A DNA stretch of 64,000 nucleotides, from positions 26,755-90,754 of the forward strand of contig CAYZIB010000003.1 of NCBI GenBank assembly GCA_964478425.1. The letters are read 5' to 3'. The position numbers were made by a program, and so were the translations under genes. Shown here piece by piece: positions 45,460-53,751 of this stretch. The first letter of the stretch is position 1. The number at the start of each line of letters is the position of its first letter. The notes beneath the pieces are model-generated. The model saw nothing but the letters and a program-made list of their open reading frames with translations, was not told the origin of the DNA and did not search any database. Source of the stretch: CAYZIB01 sp964478425 (GTDB taxonomy: Bacteria > Bacillota_I > Bacilli_A > Acholeplasmatales > WRBM01).

Positions 45460-45464
45460 AGAAA

Positions 45465-45884
45465 ATGTTGTTATATTTGTATAATTTAAATTATGATTGC
45501 TTTCAAATTTTTGAAAACAAAACTGAAAAAATATGTAATAAGACAATTAATTGGGTGATTAATGATATTTGTAAACAAAATTTATTTGAGTATGCTGGCT
45601 ATATAAAAGCATGTAAAAGTATTTTAAATTTAGGATATAATATTCCAGTTTATTTAAATAATAATTTAATTTTATTTTGTTTAGGAAACAAGAAAAAATT
45701 TGATAATATGTGGATTAATTATAAAGCAATAAAAGGTCTTTTTAAAGACGAGTTTAATAATACAGTAATATTATTTCAAAATAATTTAAAACTTAAAGTT
45801 GAAACTGAATATAATAAAGTTTTAAAAATAATAAAAAAGTGTAAAATAATTGAAGATTATAAAAATTCTAAAGCGATTTCATAA
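45465..45884 (+). CDS. ComK-like protein (competence transcription factor family)
   Basis: A 139-residue protein. Residues about 41-120 parallel ComK of Bacillus: EYAGYIKACKSILNLGYNIP matches its SYAGRKAGTYEVTKISHKPP; then a hydrophobic VYLNNNLILFCLG strand, NMWINYKAIKGL like GWISHVHVKEF, FNNTVILFQN like FDDTEVTFSN, and ETEYN like PISYN. ComK binds AT-boxes and activates DNA-uptake genes. This copy is shorter (192 in Bacillus). It starts only a few bases after a terminator and has no ribosome site I can see; the real start might differ. Family call by eye, not proven. Confidence 0.55.
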   Translation: MLLYLYNLNYDCFQIFENKTEKICNKTINWVINDICKQNLFEYAGYIKACKSILNLGYNIPVYLNNNLILFCLGNKKKFDNMWINYKAIKGLFKDEFNNTVILFQNNLKLKVETEYNKVLKIIKKCKIIEDYKNSKAIS

Positions 45885-45953
45885 GTTTTATTATAGATTA
45901 AATATATAAAATATGATATAATTTTATTGCGAAAAACTAAAGGAGAAAAGAAT

Positions 45954-47150
45954 ATGGCAAAAAAAACTTTATTAGATTTAAAAAATTTAGAAGGAAAAAA
46001 AGTATTAATTAGAGTAGATTTTAATGTTCCTATGAAAGATGGTGTAATAACTGATGATAACCGTATTGTTCAAGCATTACCAACAATTAAATATGTTTTG
46101 GAACAAAACGCAAAAGTTATTGTATTTTCTCATTTAGGACGTGTAGAAACAGAAGAAGACAAAAAGAAAAGAACTCTTATGCCTGTTGCTAAGAGATTAC
46201 AAGAATTGTTAAATCAAAATGTAAAATTTGTTCCATTTACAAGAGGTCCTGAATTAGAAGGTGCAATTGCATCTTTACAAAATGGAGAAATTTTGATGTT
46301 TGAAAACACTCGTTTTGAAGATTTAGATGGTAAAAAAGAATCTAAAAACAATCCTGAATTAGGAAAATATTGGGCTTCACTTGGAGATGTATTTGTAAAT
46401 GATGCATTTGGTACAGCTCACCGTGCTCATGCTTCTAATGTTGGTATTTCTTCAAATATTGCAGAAGCTGCTGCTGGATTTTTATTAGAAAAAGAAATTA
46501 AATTTTTAGGAGATGCAGTTGACAATCCTAAAAGACCATTTGTTGCAATTTTAGGTGGTGCAAAAGTATCAGATAAAATTGGTGTAATTGATAATTTAAT
46601 TAATAAAGCCGATAAAATTATTGTTGGTGGAGGAATGATGTTTACTTTCTTAAAAGCATTAGGATATAATGTTGGATTAAGTAAATGTGAATTAGACAAA
46701 GTTGAACTTGCTAAAGAATTATTAGATAAAGCAAATGGTAAAATTGTTTTACCAGTAGATACACTTGCTGCAAAAGCATTTGATAATGATGCAAGTTATA
46801 GAGTTGCTGATTGCGATGATATCCATGATGATGAAATGGGACTTGATATTGGACCTAAATCAGTTAATTTATTTAAAGAAGTTTTACAAGGAGCAAAAAC
46901 AGTTGTTTGGAATGGACCAATGGGTGTATTTGAAATGAGTAATTTTGCTAACGGAACAAAACAAGTTTGTGAAGCTATTGCTAATTTAGAAGGAGCAAAC
47001 ACTGTTGTTGGTGGTGGAGATAGTGCTGCTGCTGCAATTCAAATGGGATATGAAAAGAAATTTACTCATATTTCAACAGGTGGAGGAGCTTCTTTAGAAT
47101 ATTTAGAAGGAATCGCATTACCTGGTATTGTTGCTGTTAATGATAAATAA
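45954..47150 (+). CDS. pgk: phosphoglycerate kinase
   Basis: A 398-residue glycolytic kinase, full length. RVDFNVPMKDG near the N-terminus, SHLGRV, FENTRFEDLDGKKES, LGGAKVSDKIGVIDNL and GGGDSAAAA are family marks. I chose ATG at 45954 with AAAGGAG ahead; an upstream in-frame codon at 45927 lies before that site. A TATAAT box is at 45917-45922. It is followed after 46 bases by tpiA, likely one operon. Codons are more optimised than the neighbours. Confidence 0.97.
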   Translation: MAKKTLLDLKNLEGKKVLIRVDFNVPMKDGVITDDNRIVQALPTIKYVLEQNAKVIVFSHLGRVETEEDKKKRTLMPVAKRLQELLNQNVKFVPFTRGPELEGAIASLQNGEILMFENTRFEDLDGKKESKNNPELGKYWASLGDVFVNDAFGTAHRAHASNVGISSNIAEAAAGFLLEKEIKFLGDAVDNPKRPFVAILGGAKVSDKIGVIDNLINKADKIIVGGGMMFTFLKALGYNVGLSKCELDKVELAKELLDKANGKIVLPVDTLAAKAFDNDASYRVADCDDIHDDEMGLDIGPKSVNLFKEVLQGAKTVVWNGPMGVFEMSNFANGTKQVCEAIANLEGANTVVGGGDSAAAAIQMGYEKKFTHISTGGGASLEYLEGIALPGIVAVNDK

Positions 47151-47196
47151 TTTTATTTGTTACAAAATAAAAAATGTGTTTTAGGAAGGATTAAAT

Positions 47197-47958
47197 ATGA
47201 ATAAATTAAGAGTTCCAGTTATAGCTGGAAATTGGAAAATGAATAAAGTAAGAGATGATGCTTTACAATTCATCTATGCTGTAAATCAAGAAATGCCTAA
47301 TAATAAGGTTGTTGAAACAGTTATTTGTGCTCCAAGTATTTTACTTAGATGTTTAGTTAAAAGACAAGGAGAATTTTTAAGAATCGGTGCTCAAAACATG
47401 CATTATGAAGAAAACGGGGCATATACAGGAGAAATTTCACCTTCAATGCTTAAAACAACCGGTGTTGAATATTGTGTTATTGGTCATAGTGAAAGAAGAC
47501 AAATGTTTAATGAAACAGATGAAACAGTTAATTTAAAAGTTAAATCTGCAATTAATCATGAAATTACAGCTATTGCTTGTTGTGGTGAAACTTTAGAAGA
47601 AAGAGAAACTAATCAAGAAAAAGTAGTTTTAAAAAGACAAGTTGAAGCAATGTTTAAAGATATTCAAAGCGAAGATGCAGTTAAAGTAATTGTTGCATAT
47701 GAACCTATTTGGGCAATTGGAACAGGTAAAACTGCTACAAGTGAAGTTGCTGATGAAACATGTGGATATGTTAGAAGTGTAATTGAAGGATTATATGGGA
47801 AAGATGTATCTGAAAAAGTAAGAATATTATATGGTGGATCAGTTAAACCAAGTAATGTTAGTGAATTATTAGCAAAAGAAAATATTGATGGTGCATTAGT
47901 TGGTGGTGCATCTCTTGATTCAGCTAGTTTTGTTAAATTAGTTAAAGCAGCAGAATAA
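47197..47958 (+). CDS. tpiA: triosephosphate isomerase
   Basis: A 253-residue TIM barrel that interconverts DHAP and GAP. AGNWKMNK (Asn and Lys of the active site), VIGHSERR (catalytic His), AYEPIWAIGTGKTAT (catalytic Glu plus loop 6) and YGGSVKPSN are all present. SD GGAAGGA. Placed 46 bases after pgk. Confidence 0.97.
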   Translation: MNKLRVPVIAGNWKMNKVRDDALQFIYAVNQEMPNNKVVETVICAPSILLRCLVKRQGEFLRIGAQNMHYEENGAYTGEISPSMLKTTGVEYCVIGHSERRQMFNETDETVNLKVKSAINHEITAIACCGETLEERETNQEKVVLKRQVEAMFKDIQSEDAVKVIVAYEPIWAIGTGKTATSEVADETCGYVRSVIEGLYGKDVSEKVRILYGGSVKPSNVSELLAKENIDGALVGGASLDSASFVKLVKAAE

Positions 47959-47963
47959 AAATT

Positions 47964-47997
47964 AAGTTGTTAGAGCATTTTCTAACAACTTTTTTTA
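47964..47997 (+). terminator. terminator of the pgk-tpiA unit
   Basis: AAGTTGTTAGA (47964-47974) pairs with TCTAACAACTT (47981-47991), 6-base loop, T-run. Confidence 0.92.
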
Positions 47998-48028
47998 TTT
48001 TATGTTATAATAAAAAAAGGTGAAAAAA

Positions 48029-48970
48029 ATGAAAAAAATATTTGTATTAGTTATTATGTTATTACTAGTTTTTAATTTTTTTGGTTGTAAAAAAAATGAT
48101 GAAACAGAAGTTAAAATGATTTATCCAAGTGGAGCTCCTGCATTATCGCTAGTAGATATATTAGATGATAATTCTTTAAATTTAAAAAGTGAAATGGTAA
48201 GTGGAGCTGATAGTTTAGCAGCTGCATTTACATCAAAAAGTCATGATATAATAATTGCCCCTTTTAATTTAGGTGTAAAGTTATATAATACGAAAAGTGA
48301 TTATGGATATTTGTATTGTGCAACAATTACTATGGGAAATACATATTTAATTTCTAATACTGATTTAACATTTGATGTTAATAATCTTAATAATTTTAAA
48401 TTATACGCATTTGGAGAAGGAACTATTAATGAGTTTTTAATAAATTATGTGTTAAATAAAAATAATTTAAATATTGATATTAATTATTTATCTAGTACAG
48501 AAGAAACAAAAAACGCCTATTTATTAAGCAAAAAATCCAATGAAGCATATTTGGTTGCAGAACCTTATTTATCAGTTATTTTAAGAGAAAAGTCTGAAAC
48601 AAAAGTAATTGATTTACAAAATATTTATCATAGTAATTCTAATTATAATTATATTCAAGCAGGTATATTTATTAAAAAAGAATTTATTAATAATAATAAA
48701 GTTTATGTAAAAAATTTTTTAAATAAATTAGAAAAATCAATTGATAGTTATAGCAAAAATGAAACTAATGCAATAAATAAGGCAATAAATTTAAATATAT
48801 TTAAAAATGCAGAAGTGTTAAAACAAGCAATTAAAAGACTTAATTTAAAATATGAAAAAGGAATTAATAGTAAAGATAGTATTAATTATTTATGCCAAGA
48901 AATGATTGATTTAAATTTAGGAAAGTTAATAGGAAATAAATTAGTAGATGAATCTTTTTTCTATAATTAA
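48029..48970 (+). CDS. ABC transporter substrate-binding lipoprotein (NMT1/SsuA-like)
   Basis: A 313-residue exported binding protein. A signal peptide with Lys-Lys start and a hydrophobic stretch ends in FFGC, a lipobox of slightly unusual form (Phe at -3 and -2). The mature protein resembles periplasmic-binding fold proteins of the nitrate/sulfonate/thiamine-precursor class (YPSGAPALSLVDIL, GADSLAAAFTSKSHDIIIAP). I chose ATG at 48029 with SD AAAGGTG; an upstream GTG is inside that site. It overlaps the permease by 23 bases. Ligand unknown. Confidence 0.82.
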   Translation: MKKIFVLVIMLLLVFNFFGCKKNDETEVKMIYPSGAPALSLVDILDDNSLNLKSEMVSGADSLAAAFTSKSHDIIIAPFNLGVKLYNTKSDYGYLYCATITMGNTYLISNTDLTFDVNNLNNFKLYAFGEGTINEFLINYVLNKNNLNIDINYLSSTEETKNAYLLSKKSNEAYLVAEPYLSVILREKSETKVIDLQNIYHSNSNYNYIQAGIFIKKEFINNNKVYVKNFLNKLEKSIDSYSKNETNAINKAINLNIFKNAEVLKQAIKRLNLKYEKGINSKDSINYLCQEMIDLNLGKLIGNKLVDESFFYN

Positions 48971-49706
48971 AAAAAATAAAAAAGCATATATTTTATTATC
49001 TTTAATATTTATTTTATTATTTTGGCAAATTTTAAGTACTAAATTTGATTTTAATCTAATTTTTCCAACTCCATATTTAGTGTTTAAATCATTAATTGAT
49101 TTATTAAAAGAAAAAAATACATATTTTATTATTTATAATACTTTAATAAAAATAGTATTTTCATGTTTTTTTTCATTAATTATTGCAAGTTTTCTTGGAA
49201 TTTTATCAGGATTAAATGAAAAAATAGAATTTTTTTTAAAACCAGTAGTTGAAATATTAAGATGTGTTCCTGTGGTTGCTGTAATAATTATTTTATTTAT
49301 TTATTTTGGAAATTTAAAAACACCTTATATTATATCTTTTTTAATGATTTTTCCAATTTCATATGAATGTTATTTAGAAGGAATAAAAAAAGTACATAAA
49401 AAATTTAATAGTTATTATAAATTAGATTCAAATTTTAATTTGCTTGTATTATTTAAAGTTTATTTACCATTAATTAAAAATGATATATTAACTAATTTAA
49501 CTCAAATTATAGGATTAGCGATAAAAGTAGTGGTTGCTGCTGAGCTTATTGTATTAAGTCCTAATTCTATTGGAAAAGAAATAGTTATGCTTAAAAATGA
49601 TTTGCATTATAGCAAGGTATTTGCTTGGGTTATAATTTTAATAGTGGTTAATATGTTATTAAATAAAATAAAAGATTTGGTAAGTAATAAAAAAGAAGTA
49701 TTTTAA
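48948..49706 (+). CDS. ABC transporter permease (SsuC/TauC-type)
   Basis: A 252-residue permease of the nitrate/taurine/thiamine-precursor importer type with about six membrane segments. The EAA-like coupling segment (SYECYLEGIKKV with downstream leucines) contacts an ATPase. A PTPYLVFKSLIDLLKE segment after the first helix matches the family. It overlaps the lipoprotein gene; no ATPase gene adjoins, so the motor must be encoded elsewhere. A terminator follows immediately. Confidence 0.85.
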   Translation: MNLFSIIKKNKKAYILLSLIFILLFWQILSTKFDFNLIFPTPYLVFKSLIDLLKEKNTYFIIYNTLIKIVFSCFFSLIIASFLGILSGLNEKIEFFLKPVVEILRCVPVVAVIIILFIYFGNLKTPYIISFLMIFPISYECYLEGIKKVHKKFNSYYKLDSNFNLLVLFKVYLPLIKNDILTNLTQIIGLAIKVVVAAELIVLSPNSIGKEIVMLKNDLHYSKVFAWVIILIVVNMLLNKIKDLVSNKKEVF

Positions 49707-49720
49707 TTACTTCTTTTTTT
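49691..49720 (+). terminator. terminator of the permease gene
   Basis: AAAAGAAGTA (49691-49700) pairs with TACTTCTTTT (49708-49717); the stop codon lies in the loop. Confidence 0.8.
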
Positions 49721-49721
49721 A

Positions 49722-49751
49722 TAAAAAAAAATAATCGCAAAACGCGATTAT
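49722..49751 (-). terminator. terminator of rpsD
   Basis: ATAATCGC (49731-49738) pairs with GCGATTAT (49744-49751). Reading the minus strand, the stem is followed by a T-run. Confidence 0.85.
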
Positions 49752-50347
49752 CTGTTGTAATATTCAACTATTAATGAATCTTGAATATCAGTTAAAACTT
49801 CAGTTCTTTCAGGATATCTAACAAAAGTACCAACCATATTATTTTCATCATAACTTAAGAATTCTAATCTTGAAGTTGTAGCTTCTAATGCTTCTAACAC
49901 GATTTTTAATTTTTTTGATGCATCTTTTAATGAAACAGTATCATTTGCAGTTAATCTGTAACTAGGAATATTAACTTTTTTACCATTTACTAAAACATGT
50001 CCATGGTTAACTAATTGTCTAGCTTGAGCACGAGTTTTAGCAAATCCTAAACGATAAACTACATTATCTAAACGAGATTCTAATAACTTGATGAAGTTAT
50101 CACCAGTTTTACCTTTCATTTTTTGAGCATCGTTAAATGTTTTGTTAAATTGTTTTTCGTTTACACCATAAGTAAAACGAACTTTTTGTTTTTCTTGTAA
50201 TTGAATACCATATTCTGTTAATTTACTTCTTTTTAATCCATGTTGACCAGGAGCATATGCTCTTTTTTGAAGTTCTTTACCATTTTCTAAAATAGAGTAG
50301 TTCAATCTTCTAGAAATTTTCCATTTTGGTCCTGTGTATTTTGACAT
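49748..50347 (-). CDS. rpsD: 30S ribosomal protein S4
   Basis: A 199-residue S4. MSKYTGPKWKISRRL at the start, the GQHG and KLTEYGIQLQEKQKVRFTYG blocks and the S4 RNA-binding domain (RLDNVVYRLGFAKTRAQARQLVNHGHVLVNGK) are diagnostic. SD AAAGGAGG on the minus strand. As in many Bacillota it is monocistronic, with a long leader that may allow S4 autoregulation. Primary 16S rRNA binder in early 30S assembly. Confidence 0.98.
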   Translation of the reverse strand: MSKYTGPKWKISRRLNYSILENGKELQKRAYAPGQHGLKRSKLTEYGIQLQEKQKVRFTYGVNEKQFNKTFNDAQKMKGKTGDNFIKLLESRLDNVVYRLGFAKTRAQARQLVNHGHVLVNGKKVNIPSYRLTANDTVSLKDASKKLKIVLEALEATTSRLEFLSYDENNMVGTFVRYPERTEVLTDIQDSLIVEYYNR

Positions 50348-50503
50348 TTTATTTTCCTCCTTTTTATTATTAGGTAAAAGGATTCGTTTATTATCTAAAT
50401 AGAGTATAATATATTAGTTAGTTTCATCATCTAGCTAGATTACTTCTAGACCATATAGGTATATTATAATTATCTATTCATTAATAAAAGCTATTTTACC
50501 AAC
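50348..50503 (-). promoter_or_regulatory. rpsD 5' leader, possible S4 autoregulatory RNA
   Basis: About 155 nucleotides lie between the predicted start of transcription (near 50503) and the rpsD start. The leader holds repeated TCTAG/CTAGA elements near 50427-50453 that can form alternative hairpins. S4 binds its own leader in Bacillus; that this sequence does so is inference. Confidence 0.5.
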
Positions 50504-50509
50504 ATAAAT

Positions 50510-50537
50510 ATTATATCAATAATCTGATTATTGTCAA
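50510..50537 (-). promoter_or_regulatory. consensus promoter of rpsD with palindromic spacer
   Basis: On the minus strand TTGACA (50537-50532), a 16-bp spacer and TATAAT (50515-50510), both consensus. CAATAATC and GATTATTG form a perfect 8-bp inverted repeat around one central base from -35 into the spacer, at 50518-50534. Confidence 0.8.
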
Positions 50538-50539
50538 TA

Positions 50540-51286
50540 TTATTTAATAAAATAATCAAGTTTATTATATATAATATAATTTAATGCATGATTCTTATAA
50601 AAATTATTTGTATTTTGAATTAATAATAAGCATTCTTCTATTTGAGATGTATAATTTATGTTATTTAAAAATCCATTTTTATCGTTAATATCAATTTCTA
50701 ATGTTAAAATTTCTTTATTTAATTCTGATGAAATTGGTTTAGTATATTGATCTTTTGCTTTAATTTTTAATTCTTTTTCAGCTTTTAATGCTAAATTTAG
50801 ATAATAATTATCAATCATAAATGAATTTTGAATGCTTGAATTTGCTAATTCAAAATTAGTATTTTGTTTAATTTGCTTATTTAAAATTAAATCTAATGGT
50901 TTATAATTTATTTCTGATTCTGATATTTGGGATTTTAATGTATAACCACAATAATTAAATGGTCTATCAATATAATTTTCAAAAAAACTACCTACTTTAT
51001 CAATTAAATTTGTTAATTTATCAAAAATTAAATCAGTATCATTTTCATTTAATATATTTTGTGGAACATCAATTTGAATATATGTATTACTGATAGTACA
51101 AACAAAAAAATTATCAATTGATTTTGCAAAAATTTTAGGTGTTTCAAGGGGTAATTTCATTGTTTGATCTAAAGATTTAAAATTTGTTAAAACATTTGAT
51201 AAATTATTTATAATTTCATTTTTATCTTTTAATATATCAGGCATTACTCCTGTAATTATTCTATATGTACATTTTATTAATTTCAT
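50540..51286 (-). CDS. protein of unknown function
   Basis: A 248-residue protein without signal peptide, membrane segment or motif I recognise. It has an N-terminal KLIKCTYRIITGVMPD stretch and alternates strands and helices; it ends close to the rpsD promoter. Composition and codon use match the window, so it looks like a real, resident gene. The ATG at 51286 is about 19 bases from the nearest ribosome site (AAAGGAA), too far, so the true start may be an in-frame ATT between them, or the gene is weakly translated. Confidence 0.55.
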   Translation of the reverse strand: MKLIKCTYRIITGVMPDILKDKNEIINNLSNVLTNFKSLDQTMKLPLETPKIFAKSIDNFFVCTISNTYIQIDVPQNILNENDTDLIFDKLTNLIDKVGSFFENYIDRPFNYCGYTLKSQISESEINYKPLDLILNKQIKQNTNFELANSSIQNSFMIDNYYLNLALKAEKELKIKAKDQYTKPISSELNKEILTLEIDINDKNGFLNNINYTSQIEECLLLIQNTNNFYKNHALNYIIYNKLDYFIK

Positions 51287-51455
51287 AATTATAATTAAAA
51301 TAATTTCCTTTCTTAAAATATAATATTATTATATACTATTTTGTTTTTTAATAAAAGTATTTTCTTTTATTTGGAATTTATTTTAATATATGATAAAATA
51401 TTAAAAGAGAATAAAAAAAGGAGAATAATCAATAATTAATTTGATTAAAAGGAAT

Positions 51456-52679
51456 ATGTACGAACAATTATTAGTTAGATATGGTGATTTAACGTTAAAA
51501 GGAAAAAATAAAAGAAATTTTATTGACTGTTTATATAAAAACACATTACAAAAATTTAAAGATTTAAAATGTGAAGTTATAAAAACATATGATAGAATAT
51601 ATATAAATTTAAACGGTGAAGATTTAAAAGTAGTTGAAGAAAGATTAAAAAGAGTTGCAGGATTAAAGAGTTATTCATGTGTAGTAAAATGTGATGCTAT
51701 TATTAGCGATATTTATGAAAATGCATTAGAATTATTAAAAAGAGAAATTAATAAAAATGTAACATTTAAAGTAGAAAGTAAAAGAGCAAATAAAAACTTT
51801 TTATATACAAGTATAGAATTAAGTAAAATGGTAGCAGAATATGTATTACCTAGAATGGATGGATTATTAAAAGTTGATGTTCATAATCCTGAAAAAGTAT
51901 TGCATGTTGAAATAAAAAATAATTCATGTTATTTATATTTAAATGAAATAAAATTGTTAGGAGGATTTCCTACAGGAATAGCAGGTAAGGGATTAGTTAT
52001 GACATCAGGTGGAATTGATTCTCCTGTTGCAGCATTTTTAACAATGAAACAAGGTTGTGAAGTTGAATTGATTCATTTTGAATCAACTCCATTAACATCT
52101 ATTGAATCTGCACAAAAAGTTATTGATTTAACCAAAAAACTTGCTAAATATGCACCTAAAAATAAAATAGTTTGTCATATGATTCCATTTAAAAATATTC
52201 ATGAAGAATTATTAAAAAATGTTCCAGAATCATATAATATAACTATTATGCGCAGAATGATGTATAGAATTGCTCATAAATTAGCATTAAAAAGAAATTG
52301 TGTTGTAATAATTAATGGTGAAAGTATTGGACAAGTAGCAAGCCAAACTTTATATAGTATGAATACGATTAATAGTGTTACATCCTATCCAATAATTAGA
52401 CCTCTTGCTACATATGATAAAGAAGATATTATTAAAATTTCAAGAAGCATTGATACTTATGATATTTCTATTAAACCATTTGAAGATTGTTGCACTGTTT
52501 ATGTACCTAAAAATCCTGTTACAAAACCAACAATTTTAAATGCTATTGCATATGAAAATAGATTTGATTATGAATCATTAATTGATGAAGCAGTTTTAAA
52601 TGTTAAAACATTTGTTATTGATGAAAATAGTAATTTAGATTTACCTTCTGTTGCATTAGAAGTTAAAGATGTATTATAA
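51456..52679 (+). CDS. thiI: tRNA 4-thiouridine synthetase ThiI
   Basis: A 407-residue enzyme that makes 4-thiouridine at tRNA position 8. THUMP domain (about 55-165), then the PP-loop ATP pyrophosphatase motif TSGGIDSPVAAF (about 180) and the family block EPFEDCCTVYVPKNP-like sequence near the C-terminus. It has no rhodanese domain, as usual in Bacillota; SufS or another desulfurase must supply sulfur. ATG 51456 is aligned to family N-termini but has short spacing to AAAAGG; TTG at 51441 is an alternative. Confidence 0.93.
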   Translation: MYEQLLVRYGDLTLKGKNKRNFIDCLYKNTLQKFKDLKCEVIKTYDRIYINLNGEDLKVVEERLKRVAGLKSYSCVVKCDAIISDIYENALELLKREINKNVTFKVESKRANKNFLYTSIELSKMVAEYVLPRMDGLLKVDVHNPEKVLHVEIKNNSCYLYLNEIKLLGGFPTGIAGKGLVMTSGGIDSPVAAFLTMKQGCEVELIHFESTPLTSIESAQKVIDLTKKLAKYAPKNKIVCHMIPFKNIHEELLKNVPESYNITIMRRMMYRIAHKLALKRNCVVIINGESIGQVASQTLYSMNTINSVTSYPIIRPLATYDKEDIIKISRSIDTYDISIKPFEDCCTVYVPKNPVTKPTILNAIAYENRFDYESLIDEAVLNVKTFVIDENSNLDLPSVALEVKDVL

Positions 52680-52683
52680 TTCC

Positions 52684-52717
52684 AAAAAATACCTTTAAAT
52701 TTAGGGTATTTTTTTTA
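52684..52717 (+). terminator. terminator after thiI
   Basis: AAAAAATACC (52684-52693) pairs with GGTATTTTTT (52705-52714), A+T-rich loop, then T. Confidence 0.85.
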
Positions 52718-52753
52718 TCAAAAGAAAGAAAATAATTCTAGGAGGTGAGTTTA

Positions 52754-52939
52754 ATGGCTCAAACTAGAAAATGTAATGTTAAAAAGGAAAAAGAAACTTC
52801 TAAAAAAACTTGTCAAACAAAACCCAGAGAAATAGAATTTTCAGATGAATTAGATACAAGAACTCAAAGAACAAGACAAAATAAAAGAAGACAAGAAGAA
52901 ACAAATCAAGTTTCTAAAAGAAGAAAAACAAGAAAATAA
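52754..52939 (+). CDS. small highly basic protein, unknown function
   Basis: A 61-residue protein dominated by Lys and Arg, ending VSKRRKTRK, with an acidic segment (EIEFSDELD) in the middle and two cysteines. It is a stand-alone unit: terminators lie on both sides and an AGGAGGTGAG ribosome site, the strongest in the area, precedes ATG 52754. An in-frame GTG nine bases upstream sits inside that site. The composition suggests nucleic-acid or ribosome binding, but I recognise no family. Could also be a spore-associated basic protein. Confidence 0.65.
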   Translation: MAQTRKCNVKKEKETSKKTCQTKPREIEFSDELDTRTQRTRQNKRRQEETNQVSKRRKTRK

Positions 52940-52945
52940 TTTTTT

Positions 52946-52978
52946 AAAAAAACCGTTTTAGCTATAGCGGTTTTTTTT
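52946..52978 (+). terminator. terminator of the small basic gene
   Basis: AAAACCG (52948-52954) pairs with CGGTTTT, with inner palindrome TAGCTA, then eight T (52971-52978). Confidence 0.9.
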
Positions 52979-53008
52979 ATTATTTGATATAATAAATTTG
53001 TGATTAAT

Positions 53009-53716
53009 ATGGAAAAAGAAAAATTAAAAAATATAATAAAATTAAAACAAAAAAAATATCGTGACTTAGAAAATAAGTTTATTGTAGAAGGTAAACATTT
53101 AGTAGAAGAAGCATCAAAAACTGATTTAATAATCGAAAAATATTCACTTTTTGAAAAAGAAGGATATATTAAATTAAAAGAAGATGAAATGAAAAAAATA
53201 ATGACTACTGATACTTTAGTTGATGAGATTGCTATTGTAAAAAAATGTGTAAGTAAGGAATTTAATAATCATATTATTGCATTAGATCAAATTCAAGATC
53301 CAGGTAATTTAGGAACAATTATTAGATCAATGATTTCATTTTCATTTTTTGATCTTTTATTAGATAATAATACATGTGATATATATAATTCTAAAGTAAT
53401 TAGATCAAGTCAAGGTGGAATTTTTAATATTAATTTTAAAAAAACTGATTTAAAAGAAGAATTATTGAAATTAAAAAAAGAAGGATATAAAATAATAGGT
53501 ACTTCATTAAAAAATGCTATTTGTTTAAAAGAATATTTAAAAACTAAATTTAATAAAAATGAAAAATATGTTTTAATCGTAGGAAATGAAGGCAATGGAA
53601 TTAGAAAAGAAATATTAGATATTTGTGATGATCTAATATTTATTGAAATGAATAATATTGATAGTTTAAATGTGGCTATTGCATTAAGTATAATTTTATA
53701 TGAATTTAAAAATTAA
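53009..53716 (+). CDS. TrmH/SpoU family RNA 2'-O-methyltransferase
   Basis: A 235-residue SPOUT methyltransferase: N-terminal substrate-binding domain (KYRDLENKFIVEGKHLVEEA), then SpoU motifs DQIQDPGNLGTIIRS, IVGNEGNGI and IEMNNIDSLNVAIALSI, which build the knotted S-adenosylmethionine site. It likely methylates a ribose in 23S rRNA or tRNA; the exact target is not predictable. I chose ATG at 53009; GTG nine bases upstream is the alternative. Shares a bidirectional terminator with def. Confidence 0.92.
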   Translation: MEKEKLKNIIKLKQKKYRDLENKFIVEGKHLVEEASKTDLIIEKYSLFEKEGYIKLKEDEMKKIMTTDTLVDEIAIVKKCVSKEFNNHIIALDQIQDPGNLGTIIRSMISFSFFDLLLDNNTCDIYNSKVIRSSQGGIFNINFKKTDLKEELLKLKKEGYKIIGTSLKNAICLKEYLKTKFNKNEKYVLIVGNEGNGIRKEILDICDDLIFIEMNNIDSLNVAIALSIILYEFKN

Positions 53717-53719
53717 AAT

Positions 53720-53751
53720 AAAACGAGGAAATAATTAATCTTCCTCGTTTT
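53720..53751. terminator. bidirectional terminator between the methyltransferase and def
   Basis: AAAACGAGGAA (53720-53730) pairs with TTCCTCGTTTT (53741-53751), serving both convergent genes; the def stop is in the loop. Confidence 0.85.

Noticed and set aside
46427..47002. Two minus-strand frames within pgk
   Set aside because: Inside a highly conserved enzyme and without starts that have ribosome sites.
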